In this document: one piece after another, positions 17,314 to 24,157 of the stretch
How the letters are laid out: each line of letters opens with the position of its first letter
Numbering within the stretch: position 1 is the stretch's first letter
IMG/VR virus record: IMGVR_UViG_3300025647_000265
Location: 1 to 24,288 of that record
Direction: 5' to 3' (one strand)
Source: a virus
Length of the DNA stretch: 24,288 nt
Translations under genes and position numbers: made by a program
Notes under the pieces: generated by a model
The model's database searches: none
What the model saw: the letters and a program-made list of their open reading frames with translations, nothing else
Told to the model about the DNA's origin: nothing

Positions 17314-18393
17314 ATGAAAGTAGCTGTCTATACCATTGCCTTAAACGAAGCAAAGCACGTCAAGCGCTGGTATGAATCTAGCAAAGATGCTGATTATCAT
17401 TTAATCTGCGATACAGGCTCAACGGATGATACTGTTGAGATAGCAGAGAGTCTAGGCATCAAAGTAGTCAAATGTAAGATAACACCATTTAGGTTTGATG
17501 ATGCTAGAAACATTAGTTTGTTTACGCTACCTGAAGATATTGATTACTGCGTAGCCTTAGATATGGATGAGGTTATGGTTCCAGGCTGGAGGCCTGAACT
17601 AGAGAAAGCCTTTGAAGAAGGAACAGATAGACCGCAGTATAGATTTATTACTGACTGGGATGCTGAAGGTAAACCAGCGGTAGAGTTTGATGGATTCAGA
17701 ATCCACAGACGTCACGGCGTCAGATGGATATATCCAATCCACGAAGTGCCAAGCACTTACGATGGTACAGATGTACGCAAGAAGTATAACTTTGAGATAC
17801 ATCACGTACCGGATAAAACTAAATCAAGAGGGCAATACCTGCCGATGCTTGAGATGGCAGCTAAAGAGAGTCCTGATTCTAGAAATCTTTATTACCTCGG
17901 GCGAGAATATTTCTACCGCCAGATGTATACAGAATGCGGTACTACGCTTAAGCAATACTTAGAGAAGTCTGTATTCAAAGCTGAGATGGGTTACGCAATG
18001 CGAATGCTTGCTAAATGTGAACCTGAAGAAGCTGAGGAATGGCTGACTAAATCTATAGAAACCTTCCCGTGTAGAGAAGCGCTACTGGCTTTGGCTAATC
18101 ATTACTATATGACTCAGCAATGGGCTGAGTGTGTATTAGTCTCAGAAGAAGCCTTAAAAGTTACACAGAAGCCAACAGAGTTCCTATCCGAAGGTTGGGC
18201 TTGGGGACATATGGCAGATGACTTGATTGCAGTTTGTTCCTGGCAACTAAATGATTTTAAGAAAGCATATAAGCACGGCAAGGTAGCGGCAGAGATGTCG
18301 CCTAACGATGAAAGGCTACAGAAAAACCTAGCCTTTTACAAGGAGAAGAAAGATGCCATCATTCGACCAGTTAGTCGACGAGGTAAAAAGTAA
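17314..18393 (+). CDS. Glycosyltransferase family 2-type protein with TPR-like C-terminus (359 aa)
   Basis: A GT-A fold domain at residues about 1-165 has the expected order: IALNEA (8-13), DTGSTDDT (33-40), RFDDARN (60-66) and the metal-binding DMD in LDMDEV (83-85). FRIHRRHGVRWIYPIHE follows. It should transfer a sugar from a nucleotide-sugar donor; the acceptor is unknown. Residues about 185-345 are helical pairs (YYLGREYFYRQMYTECGTTL, ALLALANHYYMTQQWAEC), which look like TPR repeats and would bind a protein acceptor. It starts 11 bases after the collagen-like gene with a poor ribosome site and overlaps the next gene by 41 bases. Context favours glycosylation of a virion protein, most simply the Thr-rich collagen tract. 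No signal or membrane segment, so it is probably cytoplasmic. Confidence 0.9.
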   Translation: MKVAVYTIALNEAKHVKRWYESSKDADYHLICDTGSTDDTVEIAESLGIKVVKCKITPFRFDDARNISLFTLPEDIDYCVALDMDEVMVPGWRPELEKAFEEGTDRPQYRFITDWDAEGKPAVEFDGFRIHRRHGVRWIYPIHEVPSTYDGTDVRKKYNFEIHHVPDKTKSRGQYLPMLEMAAKESPDSRNLYYLGREYFYRQMYTECGTTLKQYLEKSVFKAEMGYAMRMLAKCEPEEAEEWLTKSIETFPCREALLALANHYYMTQQWAECVLVSEEALKVTQKPTEFLSEGWAWGHMADDLIAVCSWQLNDFKKAYKHGKVAAEMSPNDERLQKNLAFYKEKKDAIIRPVSRRGKK

Positions 18394-19255
18394 CCTTATT
18401 GGTTACACACTGCGGCAAGACCGTTTGACTTATCTAACCAATACATCGGGTATATCAACTACCTCGCTTGCTATCAACATCGGCTCAACTGACAACCTTG
18501 CTAAAGGTATTATTGAGATTGATGATGAATTGATTTGGATTGACACATTCAGTAAGACAACTAATACCTTGAATGTAGCACCAGGATTTGGTCGTGGTTA
18601 TATGGGAACTACCCCAGCTCCACACAGCGTAAATGCAATGGTTACTTTATCTCCAGCATTCCCTCGGGTTAATATCAAGAAGGCTATCAACGACACCATC
18701 AAGAGTTTCTATCCTAAGTTGTTCGCAGTAGGGTCAACAACCTTTACCTTCAACGCGTCACAGACAACCTATGCCTTGCCTGATGATGCTAGAGAAGTTC
18801 TTTATATGTCCTGGCAGACTACAGGTTCTTCCAAAGAATGGTTACCAATCAAGCGCTGGCGCTTTGACCCATTGGCTAACGTAGCAACATTTAATACACA
18901 AAAGACTGTAAACATCTACGAGAATATCCAGCCAGGTAGAACAGTTAAAGTTTGGTACACAATGGTTCCAGATACTTTAGATTCCAATACTGATGACTTT
19001 GTAGATGTAACTGGCTTGCCAGAATCCTGCCAGGATGTAGTTGTTTATGGAGCATCCTATCGTCTGCTTACATTCCTAGATGCAGGCCGTATCAATCTAA
19101 CCTCAGCGGAGTCTGACTTTGCAGATTCTAAGAATCCATATAACTCTGGTTCTGCTGCAAGCCGTTATGTATTTGCTTTGTTCCAACAGAGACTTCAGGA
19201 AGAAGCGCTGAAGTTATCTGACCAGTTTCCAATTCGGCTTCACTACACCAAGTAA
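18353..19255 (+). CDS. Connector/tail-adaptor-like virion protein (300 aa)
   Basis: The ATG follows AAGGAGAAGAAAG inside the end of the transferase gene, so it uses a different frame over 41 bases. The protein is a helix (1-22), then a beta barrel at 26-105, then a helix (107-122), then a beta sandwich (125-215). It ends in a long helical C-terminus (220-300) with DAGRINLTSAESDFADSK and FALFQQRLQEEALKLSDQF. Helical ends around beta domains, at this position, resemble podophage tubular adaptor or neck proteins. The beta barrel (DELIWID, VAPGFGRGYMG, HSVNAMV) is also seen alone in the next gene. The function is inferred from this shape, and an alternative is a tail fibre base. Confidence 0.55.
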   Translation: MPSFDQLVDEVKSNLIGYTLRQDRLTYLTNTSGISTTSLAINIGSTDNLAKGIIEIDDELIWIDTFSKTTNTLNVAPGFGRGYMGTTPAPHSVNAMVTLSPAFPRVNIKKAINDTIKSFYPKLFAVGSTTFTFNASQTTYALPDDAREVLYMSWQTTGSSKEWLPIKRWRFDPLANVATFNTQKTVNIYENIQPGRTVKVWYTMVPDTLDSNTDDFVDVTGLPESCQDVVVYGASYRLLTFLDAGRINLTSAESDFADSKNPYNSGSAASRYVFALFQQRLQEEALKLSDQFPIRLHYTK

Positions 19256-19264
19256 GGAAGGCAT

Positions 19265-19639
19265 ATGGCAGTTCGTAGATTCTCTTCTATCAGCGTAGAA
19301 ACAACGCTGGCATCGGGCATATCAAACAGCGCAACATCTATGACCGTTGCTTCAGGTACTGGTAATGCCTTAATTCAGGGTTCCGGCTTTGTCAATGGTG
19401 ACCAGTTTACGGTTGCGATTGACGTAGATACGGCTAACGAAGAAATTGTGTTTGTTACAGTACAGTCCAGCGATACCTTTACGATAACTAGAGGACAAGC
19501 TGGCTCGTCTGCAATATCGCACTCGGCAGGTGCTTCAGTAAAGCACGTGCTTACATCCGATGACCTAAACGCTTTTGAGGCAGGTCTTACATCTAACACT
19601 GGAGACAATCTTTCCAGCTTGATGCTTATGGGCGGATAA
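19265..19639 (+). CDS. Small beta-barrel virion protein, fibre-adaptor type (124 aa)
   Basis: Starts after AAGGAAGG. The body is the same type of beta module as residues 26-105 of the previous protein: EEIVFV (59-64), TITRGQAG (73-80), HSAGASVKHVLT (86-97). I recall this pattern in phage fibre and tail-adaptor proteins. The C-terminus NTGDNLSSLMLMGG resembles the last residues of the collagen-like protein (PAILMLGGM). It probably contacts the tail or a fibre base; function is not proven. Gap to the next gene is 26 bases and carries its AAGGAG. Confidence 0.6.
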   Translation: MAVRRFSSISVETTLASGISNSATSMTVASGTGNALIQGSGFVNGDQFTVAIDVDTANEEIVFVTVQSSDTFTITRGQAGSSAISHSAGASVKHVLTSDDLNAFEAGLTSNTGDNLSSLMLMGG

Positions 19640-19665
19640 CCAAGAAACTAACTAAGGAGAAATAA

Positions 19666-19995
19666 ATGGCAACAACTTACAAGGTGCTTGGTCAATCAAA
19701 CCCAAGTGCAACAACTGCAACAACACTCTATACGGTACCTGCTGCTACTGAGGCTATCGTCTCTACGATTACCGTATGTAACCAAGCAGCATCTGCTGCT
19801 ACCTACCGTATTGCGGTACGAGTCAATGGTGCAGCCTTGGCTGCTAGCCAGTACATCGCCTACGACGTATCACTACCTGCTAATGCCTCAGACACCTTAA
19901 CTCTTGGTGTCACCCTTGGTGCTGCAGACATCATCACCGTCTACGCATCAACTGCAACTATGTCCTTCGCAGCGTTCGGAAGCGAGTTATCATAA
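19666..19995 (+). CDS. Beta-sandwich virion protein, unknown (109 aa)
   Basis: A strong AAGGAG precedes the ATG. The protein is Ala/Thr-rich and alternates hydrophobic and polar residues: ATEAIVSTITVCNQAASAA, then YRIAVRVNGAALAAS, then DTLTLGVTLGAADIITVYAS. This is a clear all-beta pattern with no charges to speak of. I recall similar proteins beside tail-fibre genes in marine and freshwater phages, usually called structural. It ends one base before the ATG of the jelly-roll fibre. Probably a fibre-associated or decoration protein, by context. Confidence 0.65.
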   Translation: MATTYKVLGQSNPSATTATTLYTVPAATEAIVSTITVCNQAASAATYRIAVRVNGAALAASQYIAYDVSLPANASDTLTLGVTLGAADIITVYASTATMSFAAFGSELS

Positions 19996-19996
19996 T

Positions 19997-20608
19997 ATGA
20001 CAATCGGAAGAATACCCTCAGTTGAAGGTGGTATCCAGCCTACCATCGTTGACGCAAAGGGAGATTTAATTGTTGCTACTGCAGCAGATACGGTGAGCAG
20101 ACTGGCGGTTGGTACCAACGATTATGTCCTCACCGCTGCGAGCGGTGAAACGACAGGGGTCAAGTGGGCTGCGCCTAGTGCGCCAACGGCACAGGCGGTG
20201 GCACTTGAAAACAGCACAGACGCTACCTTAACAACTGGTGTTTATACGACAATAACTTGGAATACAGAAACTTTTGATACTGATGGATTTCATAGCACAG
20301 TCACAAATACTGGTCGGATAACTATTCCGGTTGGTTTAGCCGGAAAATATATGTTTTATTTTCTTGGCTATGTGAATCCTGGGGCTACCGGAGATTTCGT
20401 AGCAAAATTTCAACTTAATGGAAATGATAGAAACAGATGGGCGCACAAAATTGTTAGTGGTGAGCCTTTTTCACCGCAATTGAGTGAGGTTTTTTCTTTA
20501 AGCGAAAACGATTATGTAGAAGTTTTATGTTATCAAAACACAGGTGGAAACTTAAGTATGAATATTGGGCAGTATGGACAATTCGCAGCGTTTAGGATTG
20601 GAGCATAA
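19997..20608 (+). CDS. Tail fibre with C1q/TNF-like jelly-roll tip (203 aa)
   Basis: I chose the ATG at 19997 because a longer in-frame start at 19904 would lie inside the previous gene and add a 31-residue non-conserved extension. Residues about 12-60 are the fibre linker: DAKGDLIVATAADTVSRLAVG, then VLTAASGETTGVKWAAP, a pattern common in actinophage fibre proteins as I recall. Residues 66-203 have the strand order of a C1q/TNF-like jelly roll: TTITWNTETFD, GRITIPVGLAGKYMFYFLGY, FQLNGNDRNRW, SENDYVEVLCYQ, and a final GQFAAFRIG. Such domains trimerise and are typical receptor-binding tips. The 20931 gene is a paralogue. The stop overlaps the next ATG (TAATG). Confidence 0.75.
   Translation: MTIGRIPSVEGGIQPTIVDAKGDLIVATAADTVSRLAVGTNDYVLTAASGETTGVKWAAPSAPTAQAVALENSTDATLTTGVYTTITWNTETFDTDGFHSTVTNTGRITIPVGLAGKYMFYFLGYVNPGATGDFVAKFQLNGNDRNRWAHKIVSGEPFSPQLSEVFSLSENDYVEVLCYQNTGGNLSMNIGQYGQFAAFRIGA
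20151..20179 (+). repeat. Copy 1 of a near-identical 29-base seam shared by two fibre genes
   Basis: The 3' 18 bases, AAGTGGGCTGCGCCTAGT, are identical to 21336-21353, and the first eight bases (CGACAGGG) also match; two of 29 positions differ. It encodes the linker end (TTGVKWAAPS) just before the jelly roll. Confidence 0.8.
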
Positions 20609-20877
20609 TGATTAACTTTGATAAACCTTTGAACTTTGATGGTGTTCAACTTTGCGAAGAACTTGAAGCCGAAGGTGTTTCTATTAACAAAAACACCTCT
20701 CCGCTAATAGATGGCAACGGACATTTTTGGTTAGATATTGACCCTGCCGATACTCAAAAGGCTCAGGATGTTTTGAACAAGCACACCCCAAAGCCTCGAC
20801 CCGAACCTACTATTGCTGACAAATTGGCAAGCGTAGGTCTGACCATTGATGACCTAAAGGCTGCGCTGGGTCTTTAG
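20608..20877 (+). CDS. Small fibre-associated protein, unknown (89 aa)
   Basis: Coupled to the jelly-roll fibre by TAATG, with GGAG upstream inside the fibre gene. The N-terminal half is compact alpha/beta (LNFDGVQLCEELEAEGVSI, HFWLDIDPADTQKAQDVLN). Then comes a Pro/Lys hinge (KHTPKPRPEP), then a short helical end, TIADKLASVGLTIDDLKAAL. The end resembles that of the 75-aa protein at 23909 (DKLKALGLSDLEVAAL). A small gene placed straight after a fibre gene is often a chaperone or attachment factor, but that is inference. Acidic overall, with one cysteine. Not recognised as a named family. Confidence 0.65.
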   Translation: MINFDKPLNFDGVQLCEELEAEGVSINKNTSPLIDGNGHFWLDIDPADTQKAQDVLNKHTPKPRPEPTIADKLASVGLTIDDLKAALGL

Positions 20878-20930
20878 CACAATCCCTCAAGATTATGAAA
20901 ACACACATACACGAAAGGAGCCACAGATAG

Positions 20931-21791
20931 ATGGCTACAGGTAGAATCGGAGTTACTCCGGTACTCGGAACTCGCTGGTCTAAAGCACCAGCAGGGGGAA
21001 CAACATCCCTATCTGGACTGGACGATAACTCAGTATCGCTGGTCTACTCAGTTGGCTATGAGCAGGTATACCGCAACGGTGTATTGCTATCTCGTGGCAA
21101 TGACTACACAGCAACTGATGGCACAAGCATTACCTTGACTGATGCAACCATTACTGGCGACATCATTGAGGTCTTTGCTCAAGAGTTAGTACCGCTAACT
21201 GATGCAATCAGCAAGGGTCAGTTCACCGCTAAGGGTTCTTTGCTTTCAGCATCTGCTGCATCAACACCAGCAGTGTTGGGTGTAGGTAGCAATGACCAAG
21301 TTTTGACTGCCGACTCCAGTACGGCGACAGGGTTGAAGTGGGCTGCGCCTAGTAGTCCAAGTTTTTCTGGTTGTTATCTATATCGCACAACTGCTCAGAC
21401 GATTTCAAACAATACAAATACAACTGTCTTATGGGATGCCGAAGAATTTGATGTCGGCGGTTATCACAGCACTTCTTCAAACACAGAAAGAATTACAATA
21501 CCTACCGGCAAAGGTGGATATTATCTTTTCACCTTTAATATCTTTTGGAATACTGGAGCAGATAGTTTGCGCCAAGTGGAAATGTATAAGAACGGAAGCA
21601 CTCAGGTAGGAAAATTTGACCAATCTAGGGCTTCCTCTAGTTATGGTCAGGGTGTAATGGGAAGCACCATTTTAAGTACCGCAGCCAATGATTACTTTGA
21701 ATTAAGAGTTTATCAAGATTCAGGTAACAATGTTGATTTAAGACAACTTACATTTCGTTCATTCTTTGCTTGCACATTGTTAGGAGCCTGA
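20931..21791 (+). CDS. Tail fibre with N-terminal beta module and C1q/TNF-like tip (286 aa)
   Basis: AAAGGAG lies 10 bases before the ATG. Residues about 25-85 form a beta module with YEQVYRNGVLLSRGNDYTA (43-61), a pattern I recall from fibre N-terminal attachment domains. Residues 95-142 are a linker paralogous to the 19997 fibre (FTAKGSLLSASAASTPAVLG, TATGLKWAAPSSP). Residues 147-286 are a jelly roll: TTVLWDAEEFDVGGYHS, ERITIPTGKGGYYLFTFNIF, VEMYKNGSTQVG, NDYFELRVYQDSG, and FRSFFACTLLG at the end. It should trimerise and bind the cell surface. Two fibres with different N-termini and related tips suggest two attachment points or alternative receptors, which is inferred. Confidence 0.78.
   Translation: MATGRIGVTPVLGTRWSKAPAGGTTSLSGLDDNSVSLVYSVGYEQVYRNGVLLSRGNDYTATDGTSITLTDATITGDIIEVFAQELVPLTDAISKGQFTAKGSLLSASAASTPAVLGVGSNDQVLTADSSTATGLKWAAPSSPSFSGCYLYRTTAQTISNNTNTTVLWDAEEFDVGGYHSTSSNTERITIPTGKGGYYLFTFNIFWNTGADSLRQVEMYKNGSTQVGKFDQSRASSSYGQGVMGSTILSTAANDYFELRVYQDSGNNVDLRQLTFRSFFACTLLGA
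21325..21353 (+). repeat. Copy 2 of the near-identical 29-base seam
   Basis: Matches 20151-20179 at 27 of 29 positions, and at all of the last 18. It encodes ATGLKWAAPS at the junction between linker and jelly roll of the second fibre. The flanking jelly-roll coding DNA is clearly more divergent. Confidence 0.8.
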
Positions 21792-21792
21792 T

Positions 21793-21966
21793 ATGGAACT
21801 TTGGGAAATAATTAGAACTGCTTATCCTGAATTGACTAATGCAGATTTTTTGCCGGAAGATGGAATTATTCATCTTAGGGATGATTCTGATGGTCAAGGT
21901 GCTTACATTGAAAAATGGGAATACGAAAAGCCACTACCTGAAGGTATGAAAGTAGGTAAGAACTAA
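21793..21966 (+). CDS. Small acidic protein after the fibre gene, possible assembly factor (57 aa)
   Basis: The ATG is one base after the previous stop, behind TTAGGAG. The product starts MELWEIIRTAYPELTNADFL and then reads EDGIIHLRDDSDGQ, AYIEKWEYEKPLPEG, rich in acid residues and tryptophan. The central 'I--W-----P-P-G' pattern is like small XkdW/YorD-type or tail-fibre-assembly proteins in other phages; the resemblance is short, so this stays a suggestion. The stop overlaps the next ATG (TAATG). Not otherwise recognised. Confidence 0.6.
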   Translation: MELWEIIRTAYPELTNADFLPEDGIIHLRDDSDGQGAYIEKWEYEKPLPEGMKVGKN

Positions 21967-22313
21967 TGCCAACAACAAGAGCGCTACAACTTGCAAGTAG
22001 CCTATTCCTGGCTACCAACGCTCAGACTGGTACCACATACACAACGGTATTAGCAGACCAAGGTAAGATAGTTGAACTAAGCAATGCTGCCTCTATCACC
22101 CTGACTGTACCTACTAACGCATCCGTTGCCTATCCTGTAGGGACAACTATCAACCTACTACAGACAGGCGCTGGTCAGGTTACTGTGGCTGGTGCTGGCG
22201 GTGTAACTGTCAACGCTACGCCTGGGTTAAAACTAAGAGAGCAATGGTCATCGGCTACGCTGATTAAGCGAGCAGAGAACACTTGGGTTCTAGTTGGAGA
22301 TTTGAGCGCCTAA
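21966..22313 (+). CDS. Conserved beta-rich tail-fibre-type protein (115 aa)
   Basis: The order TTYTTVLADQGKIVELSNAA, then ITLTVPTNASVAYPVGTTI, then NLLQTGAGQVTVAGAGGVTV, then LKLREQWSSATLIKRAENTW, ending VLVGDLS, is a pattern I recall as frequent in phage tail and fibre proteins, often as a domain of longer ones. Here it is a stand-alone gene. All strands, no charges in the core. Coupled to the gene before and after it by TAATG overlaps. Probably a fibre tip or fibre-bound beta-helix-like unit; molecular target unknown. Confidence 0.72.
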   Translation: MPTTRALQLASSLFLATNAQTGTTYTTVLADQGKIVELSNAASITLTVPTNASVAYPVGTTINLLQTGAGQVTVAGAGGVTVNATPGLKLREQWSSATLIKRAENTWVLVGDLSA

Positions 22314-22879
22314 TGTCACTGATATTAGGAACGATTGCATCTGGCGTAGTCGCCGCAGCCGGTGACTATGAAAGCATAGCCACAGTCACAGTTGGTTCAG
22401 GTGGAAGTGCTGATATTGAGTTCACTTCAATTCCTGCCGACTTTGCCCATCTCCAAATCCGCGCCATAGCAAGAACAACGACTGGTAGTTCAGCCGGAGC
22501 AGACTGGGTTTTGGGTCGCGTTAATGCTGATAGTGGCTCCAATTATTCAAGGCATTATCTTTATGGTTATGGCTCAGGTGTTACTGCCAATGGTGAAACA
22601 AGCCAAACAAGTTTTAGGGCAGGTTTAGCGCCGATGGATGGAACTACTGCCAGTATGTATGGTGCTTTTGTCATTGACATTTTGGACTATGCCGACACAA
22701 ACAAATATAAGACTTTAAGAGTATTACTTGGCAGCGATAGAAATGGCGCTGGTGAAATGATTTTTCAATCAAATTTATGGATGAGCACAAGTGCCATAAC
22801 CAGTATTAAACTTTATCCAGAAGTTAATAATTTCAAACAATACTCACACTTCGCCCTATACGGCATTAAGGGGGCATAA
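22313..22879 (+). CDS. Beta-sandwich receptor-binding-type protein, paralogue A (188 aa)
   Basis: The ATG at 22313 is preferred over an in-frame one at 22283, which would lie inside the previous gene; 22313 forms a TAATG overlap. After a hydrophobic N-terminus (MSLILGTIASGVVAAAG) comes the domain shared with the next two genes: GSGGSADIEFTSIP, then DSGSNYSRHYLYG, then LWMSTSAITSIKLYP, ending HFALYGIKG. The pattern is all-beta with few charges, as in phage receptor-binding or carbohydrate-binding proteins. It has the longest N-terminus of the three. Its hydrophobic start could be a fibre-attachment strand rather than a signal, since virion proteins are not secreted. Confidence 0.7.
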   Translation: MSLILGTIASGVVAAAGDYESIATVTVGSGGSADIEFTSIPADFAHLQIRAIARTTTGSSAGADWVLGRVNADSGSNYSRHYLYGYGSGVTANGETSQTSFRAGLAPMDGTTASMYGAFVIDILDYADTNKYKTLRVLLGSDRNGAGEMIFQSNLWMSTSAITSIKLYPEVNNFKQYSHFALYGIKGA

Positions 22880-23376
22880 TGGCTGCGACTTATGAACCGA
22901 TAGCAACGACTACGCTAACAACTAGCGCCGCGACAGTTTCATTCACTTCAATTAGTGGCAGTTACACAGACCTTGTTTTGGTTTTTAACGCTAAATCTAG
23001 TGCGGGAGCGGATGTTTGGATTAGATTGAATAGTGATAGTGGCAGTAATTATTCTTATACTGCATTATATGGGAATGGCACTTCCGCAGGTTCGTCTAAA
23101 GGTAGTAATTTATCGGAAGGAATGCTGACGGATTACTATGGAACACCAAGCAATTCAGAAGCAAATGTATGTATTTTTCAGTTATTGAATTACGCAAATA
23201 CAACAACATACAAAACTGCAATTTCTCGCGCTAATCGTTCAAATAGCGGAACGGATGCAGTAGTATCTTTATGGCGAAGCACATCAGCAGTTACTTCATT
23301 GTTAATTAGATTCGGTGGCGCTCAAACATTTTCGTCCGGCTCAACCTTCACCCTCTACGGCATTTTGGCAGCATAG
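22879..23376 (+). CDS. Beta-sandwich receptor-binding-type protein, paralogue B (165 aa)
   Basis: The start is in a TAATG overlap with paralogue A and follows AAGGGGG. It lacks the hydrophobic leader of A. It shares the module: TYEPIATTTL, VSFTSISGSYTDLVL, DSGSNYSYTALYGNG, LLNYANTTTYKT, LWRSTSAVTSLLIRF, ending FTLYGIL. DSGSNYS is identical to A, while the loops between strands differ in length and composition, as expected if loops meet different ligands. Function is inferred from context after the fibre genes. Confidence 0.7.
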   Translation: MAATYEPIATTTLTTSAATVSFTSISGSYTDLVLVFNAKSSAGADVWIRLNSDSGSNYSYTALYGNGTSAGSSKGSNLSEGMLTDYYGTPSNSEANVCIFQLLNYANTTTYKTAISRANRSNSGTDAVVSLWRSTSAVTSLLIRFGGAQTFSSGSTFTLYGILAA

Positions 23377-23384
23377 GAGAATTT

Positions 23385-23897
23385 ATGGCAAACACTTATG
23401 TAGCAATAGCCACCGTTGAGGTAGGAAGCGGCGGGGCTGCTGACATTGAATTTACTTCAATTCCTGGTACATACACAGACCTCAAAGTAGTATTTTCATT
23501 ACGAGATACTTCTAATACTGGTGATGTTTGGGATTGGTTTGACCTGACCTTTAATGGTAATACTTCAAACTATTCATCTAGAGGTCTTTTTGGAACTGGA
23601 AGCACAGCAGGTAGCGGTTCAGACGCAACTAAAATTAGATACGGCTATTACACAGCCTCAACTGCCACAGCAACAACTTTTGGAAATGGTGAATTTTATG
23701 TTCCAAATTATGCTGGCTCAAATAATAAATCAGTATCACAAGATTCAGTTTCCGAAAATAATGCCACAGCAGCAATTACAATGCTTGGCGCTGGCTTGTG
23801 GGCAAATACTTCAGCCATAACTTCTATAAAAATGGCAGCAAGAATTTCTTTTGCCCAATACTCAACCGCCACACTTTACGGAATCAAGAACAGTTAG
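23385..23897 (+). CDS. Beta-sandwich receptor-binding-type protein, paralogue C (170 aa)
   Basis: Starts eight bases after B, behind TAGGAGAA. The module is again present: TYVAIATVEV, GSGGAADIEFTSIP (one residue different from A), TYTDLKVVF, NYSSRGLFGTGS, LWANTSAITSIKMAA, ending TATLYGIKN. The middle third differs from both A and B (YYTASTATATTFGNGEFYV). C is closer to A at both ends, although synonymous DNA positions differ, so the duplication is not very recent. Probably a third interchangeable surface-binding protein; its target is unknown. Confidence 0.7.
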   Translation: MANTYVAIATVEVGSGGAADIEFTSIPGTYTDLKVVFSLRDTSNTGDVWDWFDLTFNGNTSNYSSRGLFGTGSTAGSGSDATKIRYGYYTASTATATTFGNGEFYVPNYAGSNNKSVSQDSVSENNATAAITMLGAGLWANTSAITSIKMAARISFAQYSTATLYGIKNS

Positions 23898-23908
23898 GAA
23901 AGGAAACA

Positions 23909-24136
23909 ATGCCAACTAAACTAGTAGTGGATTGCTCCACCGGAGTCACCACAGAAGTAGAACTAACAGCCGAAGAAATCGCACAGCGCGAGGCAGATGC
24001 GGCAGCGTTCGCTGAGGCTAAGGCTATTGAGGAAGCCGAGGCACAGGCTAAGGCAGCAGCAAAGCAGGCAGCACAAGACAAACTCAAGGCTCTTGGTTTA
24101 TCAGACCTTGAAGTTGCAGCACTCGTCGGCGCTTAA
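23909..24136 (+). CDS. Small Ala/Glu-rich protein after the fibre genes (75 aa)
   Basis: The start at 23909 has GGAAAGGAAA upstream; a longer in-frame start at 23798 lies inside the previous gene. The product begins PTKLVVDCSTGVTTEVELTA and continues as a long acidic, alanine-rich helix (AEEIAQREADAAAFAEAKAI), ending DKLKALGLSDLEVAALVG. It is like the small helical proteins encoded after phage fibre genes and thought to help assembly, but I cannot confirm this. The last 15 residues resemble the end of the 89-aa protein at 20608. One cysteine, no membrane segment. Confidence 0.68.
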   Translation: MPTKLVVDCSTGVTTEVELTAEEIAQREADAAAFAEAKAIEEAEAQAKAAAKQAAQDKLKALGLSDLEVAALVGA

Positions 24137-24157
24137 ATAATCTTAAAGGAGTAACTA

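Noticed and set aside
19904-19996. Longer N-terminus for the first jelly-roll fibre
   Set aside because: It lies wholly within the previous gene, reads as low-quality sequence, and the ATG at 19997 starts the conserved part.
22283-22312. Longer N-terminus for paralogue A
   Set aside because: The extra ten residues are inside the previous gene; the TAATG overlap at 22313 fits the local pattern.
23798-23908. Longer N-terminus for the 75-aa Ala/Glu-rich protein
   Set aside because: The extension overlaps paralogue C in another frame, while 23909 has a good GGAAAGGAAA site.
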